Assembly (NCBI GenBank): GCA_016706685.1
Contig: JADJJE010000004.1
Location: 124,001 to 188,000 of the forward strand
DNA: 64,000 nucleotides
Direction of reading: 5' to 3'
From: Sandaracinaceae bacterium
GTDB lineage: Bacteria > Myxococcota_A > Polyangia > Polyangiales > Houyiibacteriaceae
This document shows positions 21,594 through 31,936 of the stretch, in pieces (position 1 is the stretch's first letter; the number at the start of each line of letters is the position of its first letter). A model generated the notes under the pieces. That model was given only the letters and a program-made list of their open reading frames with translations, ran no database searches and was not told where the DNA came from. A program made the position numbers and the translations under genes.

Positions 21594-21760
21594 CCTGCAT
21601 GCTAGCCGCACCCGTCCACCATGACCAGAAGGCCCTCCTGCGTCGCGCGCTAGCCCACCGAAACGGTCGTTTACGTGGCCGGCGAAGCGCGGTAGACATC
21701 CGGGGCGGGTCACCCGCAGCTCACCCCGCGGCGTGCCTGCGGGGCCAACCAGGAGTGCTC

Positions 21761-22870
21761 GTGCATCGTGGTGTTCGCCAGTTTCTGAAGTGGGTTGGTG
21801 CCAACCGCGCCACGCTGACGCTGAACCCTCCGGCGTCCAACGCGGAGCTCCGGGCGCTGGAGCAGACCCTGGGCGGCCCGCTCCCGTCGGACCTGCGGCT
21901 CATCCTCACGCGCTTCAACGGCGGCGAGCTGCCCGTGGGCAAGATGCTGCCAGTGGGTCTCGAGCCCGGCACCATCGGCGCAGCGGTGCGTGACTACGCG
22001 CAGGCCGTGAAGAAAGACTTCCTGGATCCGGAGCTCTTGCTGCCCTTCTGCCAGACCGCCGAGGGCAGCTTGCTGGCCTTCGACCGCAGCGCGGGGCCCG
22101 TGTCGGACACCTGGCCCATCGTGGACTACTACCCGGACACCGGCGAAGAGCGGATGATCCACCGCACCATGGACGGCTGGTGCCAGACGTGCGTGAACGA
22201 GTGGGAGAGCGGCGACTTCGGCGCGGAATTCACGTTGGACGTCTACCTGCGCAAGGGTGAGCGGCACGTGAACGTGGAGCCGGACGTGGCCACGGCGTAT
22301 GCGAGCGTGGCCCATGCCCGCAAGCGCGCCGGCATGCCGGAAGAGTCCATGAAGGCGTACTTGGCTGCCGCCCGCTGCGTGCCGCCGCTGCCCTGGTGCG
22401 ACTGGGAGGCCCTCAAGATCGCGGTGCTCATCGACAAGCGCGCCGAGGCCTACGAAGCGTCGTCGCGGCTGGCCGCGCGCGCACCTTCGTCCGCGTGGGA
22501 GCAGCGCGAGACCACGCCGTTGTGGGTGGCCCAAGTGGTGGCGCCGTTGGCGCGTCGCACGGGGTCGCCCTCGCGCTGGGTGCGCATGCTCTCCCAGCTG
22601 GAAGAAGCCGCCGACGACGACGAGCGCCCGGACGTGCACGCCATCCGCATGGCCATCGAGACGGGTGGGCCGTTTCCCCCGCTCGACCCGCTCCGCGAGG
22701 AGCCGCTGGTGCCGCCGCAGCCAGACCTGGACGCGTGGTTCACCGCCGTGAAGCGCAGCTATCACGCGGGCGTGGTGCGCGACGAAGACCTGCTGCTGGA
22801 GCCCAGCATGGCGCCGCTGCGCGAGCGCTATCCGCTTGGCGATTGCTTGCGGGCCCGCCGCGACTTCTAA
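21761..22870 (+). CDS. SMI1/KNR4-family protein
   Basis: A 369-residue soluble protein. The N-terminal half has the SMI1/KNR4 pattern: NAELRALEQTLGGPLPSDLRLILTRFNGGEL, then a loading segment with LLPFCQTAEGSLLAFDRS and DTWPIVDYYPDTGEE. The C-terminal half is helical and may contain TPR-like pairs (AYASVAHARKRAGMPEESMK). SMI1/KNR4 proteins often act as immunity proteins against contact-dependent or polymorphic toxins, but no toxin gene is adjacent, and other cellular roles exist. GTG 21761 is chosen for its Shine-Dalgarno AGGAG at 21751-21755. The gene diverges from the lytic transglycosylase. Confidence 0.75.
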   Translation: MHRGVRQFLKWVGANRATLTLNPPASNAELRALEQTLGGPLPSDLRLILTRFNGGELPVGKMLPVGLEPGTIGAAVRDYAQAVKKDFLDPELLLPFCQTAEGSLLAFDRSAGPVSDTWPIVDYYPDTGEERMIHRTMDGWCQTCVNEWESGDFGAEFTLDVYLRKGERHVNVEPDVATAYASVAHARKRAGMPEESMKAYLAAARCVPPLPWCDWEALKIAVLIDKRAEAYEASSRLAARAPSSAWEQRETTPLWVAQVVAPLARRTGSPSRWVRMLSQLEEAADDDERPDVHAIRMAIETGGPFPPLDPLREEPLVPPQPDLDAWFTAVKRSYHAGVVRDEDLLLEPSMAPLRERYPLGDCLRARRDF

Positions 22871-22904
22871 TCACGTGACCACCAACGACCACGTCCATCG
22901 TTGT

Positions 22905-23043
22905 CGTGGTCTTTGACGGCGACGGCGACGAGACTACCTTCAGCGTCGGACGCTCGGCAGCGTCGACTGCCCGGGAGCTTCAATCAACGCGGAACGCGCC
23001 CTGAAACAGGTCGTCGCCGTCGCCGTCGCCGTCAAGGACCACG
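22905..23043. repeat. Inverted repeat with GACGGC units between genes
   Basis: The left arm, CGTGGTC plus TTTGACGGCGACGGCGACGA (22905-22931), is matched by the reverse complement of 23011-23043, differing by one base and one extra GACGGC unit. The loop is about 79 bases. It lies between the convergent SMI1 and diguanylate cyclase genes. It could be a REP-like or MITE-like element or a structured bidirectional terminator. Confidence 0.6.
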
Positions 23044-23077
23044 CTCACGTGGAGGTTCGTGGCGCCTCCGACGTGAT

Positions 23078-23962
23078 TCAGCTGGCGACGCGGTCGCGGC
23101 CGGAGTTCTTGGCGAAGTAGAGCCGGTCGTCGGCGGCCTTCACGAAGTGCAGCACGTCCCAGCCCTCGGCCAGCTGGGCCACGCCGCAGCTCAGTGTCAC
23201 GCGCACGGGCTCGCGCTCGAACTCGAAGCGGTGGGCGGCCACCAGGGCGCGCAGCTCGTCGGCGATCTTGTGGGCGCCTTCGCGGTCGGTCTCGGGCAGG
23301 ATGACCGCGAACTCTTCGCCGCCGTAGCGCGCCAGGATGTCGTCCGGCCGCAGGCGGGCCTTCACCAGCTGGGCGAACTCCTTGAGCACGAAGTCGCCGG
23401 CTAGGTGGCCAAACGTGTCGTTGATGCCTTTGAAGTGGTCCAAGTCCATCATGACCAGCGACAGCGGCCGCTGGTGGCGGCGCGCGCGCGGGATCTCGCG
23501 GTCCATGGCGTCCAGGAAGAAGCGCTTGTTGTTCACCCCGGTGAGCCCGTCCACGATGGTCATCTTGTAGATGGTCTCGTGGTACTGCGCCTCCATGTCG
23601 GAGCCAGAGAGGAACTTCATGATCGTGTCACCGATCTTGATCTGGTCACCGCGCCGCAGCTGGTAGTCCCGCACCAGGGCGTCGTTCACGTACGTGCCGT
23701 TGGTGGACTCGAGGTCCTGCACGTAATAGGCCCGCGAGCGCTTCTCGATGACGGCGTGCTTGCGCGACACGGCGTCGTTCTCGAGCACCACCTCGTTCTC
23801 GCTCCCGCGCCCGATGCTGACCGTCTCCGCCGTGAGGAGGTAGCGCTTGCCGAACTGCCGAGCATCCGAAGAGTAGATGATCACGAGGCAATCCTGGCCC
23901 TCCTTAACAGGGAGCTTGAGATCCTCGAGCGGAGTCACCCGTGTCTTGATGTCCGAGTCCAT
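23078..23962 (-). CDS. FHA-GGDEF diguanylate cyclase
   Basis: A 294-residue soluble protein that should make cyclic-di-GMP from two GTP. A forkhead-associated domain (about 45-118; GRGSENEVVL, SRKHAVIE, STNGTYVND) binds phosphothreonine and is followed by a GGDEF domain (about 135-290). The active-site signature is GGEEF (214-218). Five residues before it is an RxxD inhibitory site (RPDD, 205-208), so product inhibition is expected. The FHA domain suggests activation by a Ser/Thr kinase; one such kinase is at 56271. ATG 23962 is preferred over the longer upstream frame, which antisenses the CPBP gene. The gene lies close to an HD-GYP phosphodiesterase (24906). Confidence 0.9.
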   Translation of the reverse strand: MDSDIKTRVTPLEDLKLPVKEGQDCLVIIYSSDARQFGKRYLLTAETVSIGRGSENEVVLENDAVSRKHAVIEKRSRAYYVQDLESTNGTYVNDALVRDYQLRRGDQIKIGDTIMKFLSGSDMEAQYHETIYKMTIVDGLTGVNNKRFFLDAMDREIPRARRHQRPLSLVMMDLDHFKGINDTFGHLAGDFVLKEFAQLVKARLRPDDILARYGGEEFAVILPETDREGAHKIADELRALVAAHRFEFEREPVRVTLSCGVAQLAEGWDVLHFVKAADDRLYFAKNSGRDRVAS

Positions 23963-24054
23963 GAAGCGCTGCGCGTTCCCTGCGACCGTGAGAAGGCGGT
24001 CCCGCTCAGGGTAGAAGAGAGCGGGCGCGGCCGTCAACTGCTGGCGCTCGGGGG

Positions 24055-24708
24055 TCACCGCTCGCGGGTGGGGGTGGGCCTCCCACCCGTCCGCACGGGC
24101 GCTCCCACCAGCGTGGGCGCCTCGGGCGTGATGCGGCGCTCGCGGGCCACGGTGACCGGGTCGTAGGACACCAGGTAGTGCATGTTCTCGTAGTTGATGA
24201 GGACGTGCGCCGCGATGGGGCCCAGCAGCGAGCCCGTCAGCGCATAGAGCAGGCCGAAGACAGCCCCCATGATGGCGGCCCACAACGTCCAGGGCAGGAA
24301 CGCGCGCGTGGGGCCCACGTGCACGGCGCCGAACACCAGCGAGGTGAGCAGCAGGCCGAACGCGGGCTGCATGGCCCCGCGGAAGAAGAGCTCCTCCACC
24401 ACGCCCGAGGTCATCGCGAAGAAGGCGATCGCTGCGCCGGACAGCGGCCCCACCATGCCGCGCAGCTCGATGTGCAGGCGCTTCGCCCAGGCGGTGCGTT
24501 GCACCAGCACGCGCGTCCCGCGCACCGCGATCAGGGCCACGGTCACGCCCAGCAAGAGCGACAGGACGGTGCGGGCCAGCGTGCTCGGGAGCCAGGCGCC
24601 CAGCCAGGCGTCCTCGCTCGCCAGCCACAGGGGGCTCCGGCCAGCGAGCAGGGCCCACAGGGTGCCGGACGCGGCCAGCAGTCCGTAAACCAAGACTGCG
24701 GTACCCAT
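24055..24708 (-). CDS. CPBP-family intramembrane metalloprotease
   Basis: A 217-residue integral membrane protein of the CPBP (Abi/Rce1-like) family. The three family motifs are present: VVEELFFRG (EExxxR), a hydrophobic motif with SLVFGAVHVGPTRAF (conserved His) and HVLINYENMHYL. These supply the zinc- and water-binding glutamates and histidines. Several other membrane helices precede them. Relatives act in processing of peptides or in protein prenyl-type cleavage; the substrate is unknown. ATG 24708 starts at the first helix. The gene diverges from the HD-GYP regulator and lies 92 bases upstream of the diguanylate cyclase start on the same strand. Confidence 0.85.
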   Translation of the reverse strand: MGTAVLVYGLLAASGTLWALLAGRSPLWLASEDAWLGAWLPSTLARTVLSLLLGVTVALIAVRGTRVLVQRTAWAKRLHIELRGMVGPLSGAAIAFFAMTSGVVEELFFRGAMQPAFGLLLTSLVFGAVHVGPTRAFLPWTLWAAIMGAVFGLLYALTGSLLGPIAAHVLINYENMHYLVSYDPVTVARERRITPEAPTLVGAPVRTGGRPTPTRER

Positions 24709-24794
24709 GCGTCGGCTCAACACGAGCCGGCAAGGTACCAGGGGCCACCATGCCCGGCAACGCGCCGATTCGTGCATCCCCCTCACCGCGCGTG

Positions 24795-24824
24795 TTGACA
24801 TGGACCGGCGGGGAGAACTATCAA
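24795..24824 (+). promoter_or_regulatory. Sigma-70-type promoter of the HD-GYP regulator
   Basis: A perfect -35 TTGACA (24795-24800) and -10 TATCAA (24819-24824, 4 of 6) are separated by 18 bp. Predicted start is near 24831, leaving a leader of about 75 bases before ATG 24906. Confidence 0.5.
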
Positions 24825-24905
24825 GATCCCGATGCTCCCCCACGTCACGGCGCCGCGCTCCTCGTGGTCTCACGAAACCCGCTCCGCCATGGCGCGCTGC
24901 CGCAC

Positions 24906-26411
<1,506 letters not shown>

Positions 26412-26429
26412 CCACCCCGGCGGTGCTGC

Positions 26430-26888
26430 TCAGCGCAGCACCTGGGTGAGGGCGCGCGCGGGCTGGCTGGGCAGGGCCACATCGGCCGACCACACGGTGG
26501 CATCCGAGGGCGCGAGCCACTCGATGGTGCGCCGGGTGCCGTCTTGGAACACCACCGTGGTGGCCAGGCGCACGCGCCCACCGGCAGGGCCCGGCGGGTG
26601 CTCCACGTCGATGCGCGCGATGTAGCGGGCGTTGGGCAGCCCGCGATCGAGGGCGTGCGCGGGCGGACGCCGCCAGGCCACGGCTTCGCTGGCGTGCGCG
26701 TAGGTGACACGGGTGATGGTCTGGTGCGGCGGCTCGGCCGGGAACGGCGTGCGCTGTGTGGCGCGGGTGACCGGGTTGCCCAGCTCGTGGCAGCCGGCGC
26801 TGGCCAGCAGGGTGAGCCACAGCGTGAGCAGCACGGCGCGCGTGAGCCCGCCGCGTCTACCACGAAGATGCCGGCGGGGGCTGGTCAT
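26430..26888 (-). CDS. Small lipoprotein of unknown function
   Basis: A 152-residue predicted lipoprotein. A basic n-region (RRHLRGRRGG) and a hydrophobic stretch lead to the lipobox LASAGC. The mature part is beta-rich (IARIDVEHPPGPAGGRVRLATTVVFQDGTRRTIEWLAP) with no family recognised. Its ATG overlaps the stop of the acyl-CoA dehydrogenase gene by four bases (ATGA, 26885-26888), so the two are translationally coupled. Function unknown. Confidence 0.7.
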   Translation of the reverse strand: MTSPRRHLRGRRGGLTRAVLLTLWLTLLASAGCHELGNPVTRATQRTPFPAEPPHQTITRVTYAHASEAVAWRRPPAHALDRGLPNARYIARIDVEHPPGPAGGRVRLATTVVFQDGTRRTIEWLAPSDATVWSADVALPSQPARALTQVLR

Positions 26889-28600
26889 GAGGAGCGCAGC
26901 GCTGCCTCTTCGCACACGCTGGCCGCGATCTGCTTGAGCAGCTCGTCGGCGTCGCGGTCCATGTGGTCCAGGGCCGGACCCACCCGCACGCGCGCCAGCT
27001 CCACACAGGCCGTGGCCAGGTCCAGCTGGTGGCGGTTGCGCTCAGGACCGCGCTGCAGCACCGCCTGGGAGGTGGCGGCCAGCACGGCGGCCACGCCGAA
27101 CAGGTCGATGGCCACGTCGGCCAGGCGCTGCTGCACGAACTGCCGGCGCCCGAGCGCGTCGCCGTGCTTCCGGGCGATGCGCTCCGTCTCGCTGCCGAAG
27201 CGCGCCACCAGCTCTTCGAAGATGACGCCTTCGCGGGCGAGGGCAGGGTGCACGCTGCCGAAGCGCTCGCGGGCGAAGCCGCGCCGGGCACGCTGGGCAC
27301 GCAGCTCGCGCACCACCCCCAGGCCCTTCACGCGCTCCCGCAGCGACGAGGGCTGGGCGTGCACGCGCTCGTCCGTGCGCTCGAGGCCGGCCAGCGCGAT
27401 GAAGCTGCGCAGCACGTCGTGGCTGCCGCCGTAGACCATCATGGCGCGAGCGTCGCGCAGGTGGCGCTCGAACGGGTAGTCCGTGAGCGTTCCCATGCCG
27501 CCCGCCAGGTCCAGCGCGGAGATGGCCACCTGCTGGTACATCTCGGCGGCCAGCACCTTGCAGATGGCGGCCTCGATGCCGCAGTCCGGCTGGTCGGCCG
27601 CGCCGGGGGCCTCCATCCAGCCCGCGGTGAGCTTGGTGGCGCAGCTGGCCGTGTAGAGCGCGCAGGACATGTGCGCGATGCGCGACTGCACCATGCCGAA
27701 GTCTTTGATGGGCCGCCCGAAGGCGCGCCGCGACGACACGCGCTCCACGGCCTGCGAGAGGGCACCGCGCGCTGCGCCCACGCACGCGGCGGCCAGCTCC
27801 ACGCGCGCCGCGTCTTGCGTCTCCATGGCCAGCCGGAAGCCCTCGCCACGGGGTCCGAGGGCGGCCTCGGGACCCAGCGGCACCGACTCGAACGAGATGG
27901 CGCCGAGGCCCGCGCCGCGCAGGCCCACGAAGCCACGCGCTGGACCGCGCGCGGTGCCCTCGCCGTTGGGGATGATGTACGCGCTCAGCTCGCCGGGGCG
28001 CTCGTCCTCGCGTCGCGCGAAGACCACGAAGACGTCTGCATAGCGGCCGTTGGTCACGTAGTGCTTGGTGCCGTCCAGCACCAGCACGCCGTCTCGCTCG
28101 AGCACGCGCGTGCCCAGCGCCGCCGCGTCGCTGCCCGTGAGCGGCTCGGCCAGCGCGAACGCACCCATGGCGTCACCGCGCGCCATCCGCGGAAGCCACT
28201 CCGCCCGCTGGGCGGGAGTCCCTCCACGGGCGATGGCGCGGCCCGCCAGCCCGTTGTGCGCCACCAGCGCTGCGGCCACCGTGAGGTCCAGCCCACCCAC
28301 GGTCTCGTAGTAGGCCACCGAGGCGGGCAGCGCGAGCCCCGCGCCGCCGTGCTCCTTCGGCAGCGTCACGCCAAGCGCGCCGGCGCTGGCCAAGCTGGCC
28401 CGCACCTCGGCGGAGATGCCGCCGTCCTGGTCGATGGCTTTGCTCTGCAGCGCACTGCGGCCCACGTCGCGCACGCGGCTCTCGAGGTGCGCCAGCGCCT
28501 CGCGCTGCCCCGGCGCGATGTCCGGGAAGGGCACGAGCAAGTCGTCCTGGATGACGCCCTCGAAGAGAGGCCGCATGAAGCTCGAAGGGCGCTCGCTCAT
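26885..28600 (-). CDS. Acyl-CoA dehydrogenase-like protein
   Basis: A 571-residue flavoprotein of the very-long-chain/ACAD9-like class: a normal acyl-CoA dehydrogenase core plus a C-terminal helical extension of about 170 residues. FAD and substrate motifs are visible: ALAEPLTGSDAAALG, KHYVTNGRYADVFVV, RRAFGRPIKDF and DLAGGMGTL. The usual catalytic base in the FEGTND-type motif is replaced: the sequence reads VYGGSHDVLR with Gly391 where Glu is expected. It may therefore be inactive in dehydrogenation, use another base, or do a different reaction. ATG 28600 begins the conserved N-terminus (MSERPSSFMRPLFEG). The downstream lipoprotein gene overlaps its stop. Confidence 0.85.
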   Translation of the reverse strand: MSERPSSFMRPLFEGVIQDDLLVPFPDIAPGQREALAHLESRVRDVGRSALQSKAIDQDGGISAEVRASLASAGALGVTLPKEHGGAGLALPASVAYYETVGGLDLTVAAALVAHNGLAGRAIARGGTPAQRAEWLPRMARGDAMGAFALAEPLTGSDAAALGTRVLERDGVLVLDGTKHYVTNGRYADVFVVFARREDERPGELSAYIIPNGEGTARGPARGFVGLRGAGLGAISFESVPLGPEAALGPRGEGFRLAMETQDAARVELAAACVGAARGALSQAVERVSSRRAFGRPIKDFGMVQSRIAHMSCALYTASCATKLTAGWMEAPGAADQPDCGIEAAICKVLAAEMYQQVAISALDLAGGMGTLTDYPFERHLRDARAMMVYGGSHDVLRSFIALAGLERTDERVHAQPSSLRERVKGLGVVRELRAQRARRGFARERFGSVHPALAREGVIFEELVARFGSETERIARKHGDALGRRQFVQQRLADVAIDLFGVAAVLAATSQAVLQRGPERNRHQLDLATACVELARVRVGPALDHMDRDADELLKQIAASVCEEAALRSS

Positions 28601-28657
28601 GACGGCAACCATGCCTGCTCGACGGGCTGTCTGCCAGCCGCGTGGGTGGACCAAGAC

Positions 28658-29083
28658 CTATGGAGCGGTGGTCGGTGACATTCGCCGTGCCCACCGCCTC
28701 AACGGGAGCGCCAACACCAAGCCAGCCCCCACTCCGAGCAGGTCATCGACGACATCGCTGAGCCTGGGAGTCCGCCCGGGCACCCAGTGCTGCACGATCT
28801 CGGTGACGATGCTCAGCGCCAACATGCAGAGTGCCGAGCGCCACCAAGGGGCGCGTGGCCAGAGACACGCCAAGCCCCACGTGGTACCCGCGAAGAGGAC
28901 GACGTGGGTCAGGTCGAGCCCGGCTGTCGAGTTCGAATCGAGCCAGAGCAACGGCCGACCGATCCATGCGTAGTCACTGCGGAGCCAGGCCATCGTGCTG
29001 GGCGGAAGCGTGACCGCCACGATGGGAAGAAGCACGGTGAGCCCCAGGAGTAGCCATCGAAGCGTGTGGGTGGGGCGTGTCAT
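28658..29083 (-). CDS. VanZ-like membrane protein
   Basis: A 141-residue integral membrane protein with four predicted helices. The VanZ-type core is visible: LDLTHVVLFAGTTWGLACL, then SALCMLALSIVTEIVQHWVPGRTPRLSDVVDDLLG with the conserved E, Q and D residues. VanZ-family proteins include a teicoplanin-resistance factor, but most have no known role; envelope or lipid-related function is likely. ATG 29083 begins MTRPTHTLRWLLLG. It lies 57 bases upstream of the acyl-CoA dehydrogenase start on the same strand and diverges from the YdeI-like gene. Confidence 0.8.
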   Translation of the reverse strand: MTRPTHTLRWLLLGLTVLLPIVAVTLPPSTMAWLRSDYAWIGRPLLWLDSNSTAGLDLTHVVLFAGTTWGLACLWPRAPWWRSALCMLALSIVTEIVQHWVPGRTPRLSDVVDDLLGVGAGLVLALPLRRWARRMSPTTAP

Positions 29084-29143
29084 CGTCTGCAATTCGTACC
29101 CTGCCGGGTGCCCTTCAGCGTCACGAAGTGCGAAAACGTGCCC

Positions 29144-29728
29144 ATGGCCGCGAAGAAGAAAGCCAACACCGCGAAGTCCGCCGCCCCGCAGCCCAAGGGC
29201 GCGGTTCGTTTCGAAGCCACCGTGGAAGCGACCAGCGTCGGCCGCGCCATCCTCCGGTTGCCAGCCCCGGCCAGCAAGCAGCTCCCCTCGCGCGGACAGG
29301 TCGCCGTGGACGGGCTCGTCGGGGGACACGCGTTCCAGACGGTGGTCGAGCCCGATGGCGACTTCGGCCACTGGATGAGCTTGGACCCCGAGCTGCAGGC
29401 GGCCATCGGCCTCGGTCCTGGTGACACGGCCAGCGTCCAGGTGGAGCCGTCTTCCGCATGGCCCGAGCCCGAGGTCCCGAAGGACCTGAAGAAGGCGCTG
29501 TCCGCTGCTCCCACCGAGGTTCGCGAGCTGTGGACGACCATCACTCCGATGGCCCGCTGGGAGTGGGTGCGCTGGGTCAACGAGACCAAGGTCGCGGCTA
29601 CGCGGCAGCGGCGCGTGGAGGTCAGCATCTCGAAGCTGAGCGACGGCAAGCGGCGCCCGTGCTGCTTCAACCTGGCGGCCTGCACCGACCCCGACCTCGC
29701 GAAGAGCGGAAAGCTCGCCGTGCGCTGA
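29144..29728 (+). CDS. DUF1905 / YdeI-like protein
   Basis: A 194-residue soluble protein. After a basic N-terminus (AAKKKANTAKSAAPQPKG) comes a DUF1905 beta domain (about 25-110; VRFEATVEAT...GQVAVDGLVGGHAF). A helical YdeI/OmpD-associated-like domain follows (PKDLKKALSAAPTEVRELWTTITPMARWEWVRWVNETK). Such proteins are sometimes called bacteriocin-protection proteins, but the evidence for that role is thin. ATG 29144 is chosen because it starts the Lys-rich N-terminus; the upstream extension has no conserved content. Confidence 0.75.
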   Translation: MAAKKKANTAKSAAPQPKGAVRFEATVEATSVGRAILRLPAPASKQLPSRGQVAVDGLVGGHAFQTVVEPDGDFGHWMSLDPELQAAIGLGPGDTASVQVEPSSAWPEPEVPKDLKKALSAAPTEVRELWTTITPMARWEWVRWVNETKVAATRQRRVEVSISKLSDGKRRPCCFNLAACTDPDLAKSGKLAVR

Positions 29729-29819
29729 CACGCACCGGTGGTTGCCTCGGCACTTCGCGCATCACGACCGGATGATAGCGGGGTCGCGACGTCACTGGCT
29801 CCTGTGGTAGAAGGGTCGA

Positions 29820-30647
29820 ATGCATCGATGGGTACTCGTGGTCTTGCTGTGCCTGGCCGGCTGTGCATCCAGCCGCATGAACGAGTGGTATGCGGGGGCG
29901 CTCTCCTCGGATGGTGCCGCTGGGGGGTACATCGAGACACGTCGCGGCGTTCGGATCGCCTACCGGGGATCGCCGGGGGACTTCCTTCCGGGCTGGACCA
30001 CGGACAACCTCTACTTCGACTCCGAGCAGAGAATCTGGCGCCTGAAGCGCACCGATGACTATGTCGTGTTGAACGTGTTCGACCTCGATGGGGATGACCG
30101 TCCGGACAAGCGTCGCTGGGACCTCATCTATGACCTGCGCCTCATCCATGACGCTTCGGGCGGCGTCATCTGGGTTCAGTCGGTGCCGGTCTCGACCTTG
30201 TTGGGGCGGAGAGACATCGACGTCGTGCTGTTCGACTATCTGGATGCCGTCGGAGGTGCGGCCTTCCGGGGCTTGGGGTCTGGGCGGTCCTTCGGTTCCA
30301 CGGGGATTCGGGTCGACGACAACCCCGCGCTCATCAGCGGGATGGCCGCTCATGCGGCGACCCTCGAAATGGGGGATGCCGACCGGGTGCAGATGGATCC
30401 CACCGCGCGCGAGGCGCGAGCACGAATCATCCTCGTTCGCACCCCCTACACCGACTCGGGGTCGACCGATGGCCAGCCGGGGCCCCTGCCAGTCCTCATG
30501 CTCTTGGGCTATTGGAACCGGCCAGAGCGCTATGAAGCGGGCCTCGCGGACTTCGAAGCGCTCGTGCGAGGCATCACCATCCAAGGCAGCCCGGACACCA
30601 GTGCTTTCGAGGGCATCCTGCCGGTTGCTGGCGTGCCGCCCTCCTGA
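29820..30647 (+). CDS. Lipoprotein of unknown function
   Basis: A 275-residue predicted outer-membrane lipoprotein. The signal MHRWVLVVLLCLAGC ends in a clear lipobox (LAGC). The mature part alternates beta strands and Asp/Gly loops (NVFDLDGDDRPDKRRWDLIYDLRLIHD), including a DLDGDDRPD stretch that could bind calcium. No family was recognised. A GAAGGG Shine-Dalgarno lies a few bases before ATG 29820. Codon use looks slightly less GC-biased than in neighbouring genes (more ATC/GAT/CAT), judged by eye only. Function unknown. Confidence 0.7.
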   Translation: MHRWVLVVLLCLAGCASSRMNEWYAGALSSDGAAGGYIETRRGVRIAYRGSPGDFLPGWTTDNLYFDSEQRIWRLKRTDDYVVLNVFDLDGDDRPDKRRWDLIYDLRLIHDASGGVIWVQSVPVSTLLGRRDIDVVLFDYLDAVGGAAFRGLGSGRSFGSTGIRVDDNPALISGMAAHAATLEMGDADRVQMDPTAREARARIILVRTPYTDSGSTDGQPGPLPVLMLLGYWNRPERYEAGLADFEALVRGITIQGSPDTSAFEGILPVAGVPPS

Positions 30648-30663
30648 CTGCCAGCGGCGCCGT

Positions 30664-30680
30664 GGCGTGCGCCACACGCC
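30664..30680. terminator. Weak hairpin between convergent genes
   Basis: A 6-bp stem GGCGTG (30664-30669) and CACGCC (30675-30680) with a 5-base loop lies in the 41-base gap between the convergent lipoprotein and VWA genes. There is no T run, so it is only a candidate. Confidence 0.3.
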
Positions 30681-30688
30681 GGGCCCGA

Positions 30689-31936
30689 CTATCGAGTCGA
30701 CCTAGATGTCCGGCGCACGCCCGCCGACCCTCTCGCAGCGGCGCGTGGCCGAGGCTCCCGACCCAGCCACGCGCGCTCTCCCCACGGGCACGGAAACGCC
30801 TCGGGCTTCGTCAGGATCCACAGCAAGGGGACCAATGGCGGCGCCTCGGGCGTGGGGCCATCTCCGTCGGTGAAGTACACGATGCCCTCGATTCGCTGAG
30901 CGGCGAGGACGGGGTCGTCGAAGATCGGCCGCAGGTCGGTGCCGCCGCGGCCCATCACGTCCTCGAGCACGCCCGCCCACGGGTAGACGCGCGCGACGCG
31001 TGTGTCGCACTCCGCGACGGTCAGTGTCGCGTGCTCGGAGAGCGCCTTCAGCTGACGCGCCACCTCGGCGAGCTCGGGGAGGCTCATGCTCATGGAGGTG
31101 TCGATTGCCACGAGGAGCCGGGGCTTGCAGAGCACGCGCGGGGAGTAGGTCCTGCCGGGGATCTCGCCGACACGGCCCGGGAAGCGGCGGTTGGGGCGCG
31201 CGTAGGTGTGCACGGGTGCCCGTGCGCGCGCCGCGAACATGCGGAGCGCCGTCTTCCAGTCGAGGAAGCGCTCGGCGCGGCCCAGCACGCCGGTGAGCGC
31301 TTCGATCAGGCTGCCGGGATCCTTCCCCGCGCAGAGCAGGCCCTCTACCGGGTCGCTACCGCCGGGGTGTTGCTCGCGAGCCTCCGCCGCCGCGCGTGTG
31401 ATGAGCTGCCGGGTCTGCTCGAGAGCGCCTGGTTCGGGGTCGCCCCGTCGCAGGTAGCGGTGGTCGTCGGCGAGCTCGCCTGCGCTCTTCGCGGTGCTGC
31501 CGTCGACGAGGCGCTCATAGCGTTCGAGGGTGCTCTGTCCCGCGCGCAGGCCGAGCGAGGCGTAGGGCTGCCACGTGATCGGATCGGGGAGCGGCTCCTC
31601 GATGTATTCGTTCGCCGACATTTCGATGGCGAGGTCCATGAGGTCGACGTCGCAGACGCCGTGGAAGCGCGGGTGCGTCAGGTGCCCGAGGACCACGTGA
31701 TGGACCTCGTGCAGGAGGACGCCGAGCAGGTACTGCGGCTCGCTCAGGAAGGCATCCACGTTGACGTGCAGGTAGAAGCGGCCGGCGCTCACCGAGACGG
31801 CCATGCGCTTGACCGAGGGATCCGCGACCGGCTGCATCTGCCCCAGGATGGCGGCGTAGAACGGGTAGCGCGCGAGGAACGCTGGCGCCTGCACGAACGC
31901 TCCGAGCCACGCGTCGATCTCGCTCCGCTCCTTCAT
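30689..31936 (-). CDS. Putative metallopeptidase with VWA-like domain
   Basis: A 415-residue soluble protein. The N-terminal half has a zincin motif HEVHHVVLGH (HExxHxxxxH) in LLGVLLHEVHHVVLGHLTH; the C-terminal half is a VWA-like domain with DTSMS (LLVAIDTSMSMSLPE) and GRGGTDLRPIF. This is the DUF2201-type architecture (putative metallopeptidase plus VWA-like). Its ATG overlaps the stop of the upstream AAA+ ATPase gene by four bases. The pair resembles MoxR/VWA or RavA/ViaA systems in which the ATPase acts on a VWA partner. The last 25 residues are basic and low in conservation. Substrate unknown. Confidence 0.8.
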   Translation of the reverse strand: MKERSEIDAWLGAFVQAPAFLARYPFYAAILGQMQPVADPSVKRMAVSVSAGRFYLHVNVDAFLSEPQYLLGVLLHEVHHVVLGHLTHPRFHGVCDVDLMDLAIEMSANEYIEEPLPDPITWQPYASLGLRAGQSTLERYERLVDGSTAKSAGELADDHRYLRRGDPEPGALEQTRQLITRAAAEAREQHPGGSDPVEGLLCAGKDPGSLIEALTGVLGRAERFLDWKTALRMFAARARAPVHTYARPNRRFPGRVGEIPGRTYSPRVLCKPRLLVAIDTSMSMSLPELAEVARQLKALSEHATLTVAECDTRVARVYPWAGVLEDVMGRGGTDLRPIFDDPVLAAQRIEGIVYFTDGDGPTPEAPPLVPLLWILTKPEAFPCPWGERAWLGREPRPRAAARGSAGVRRTSRSTR

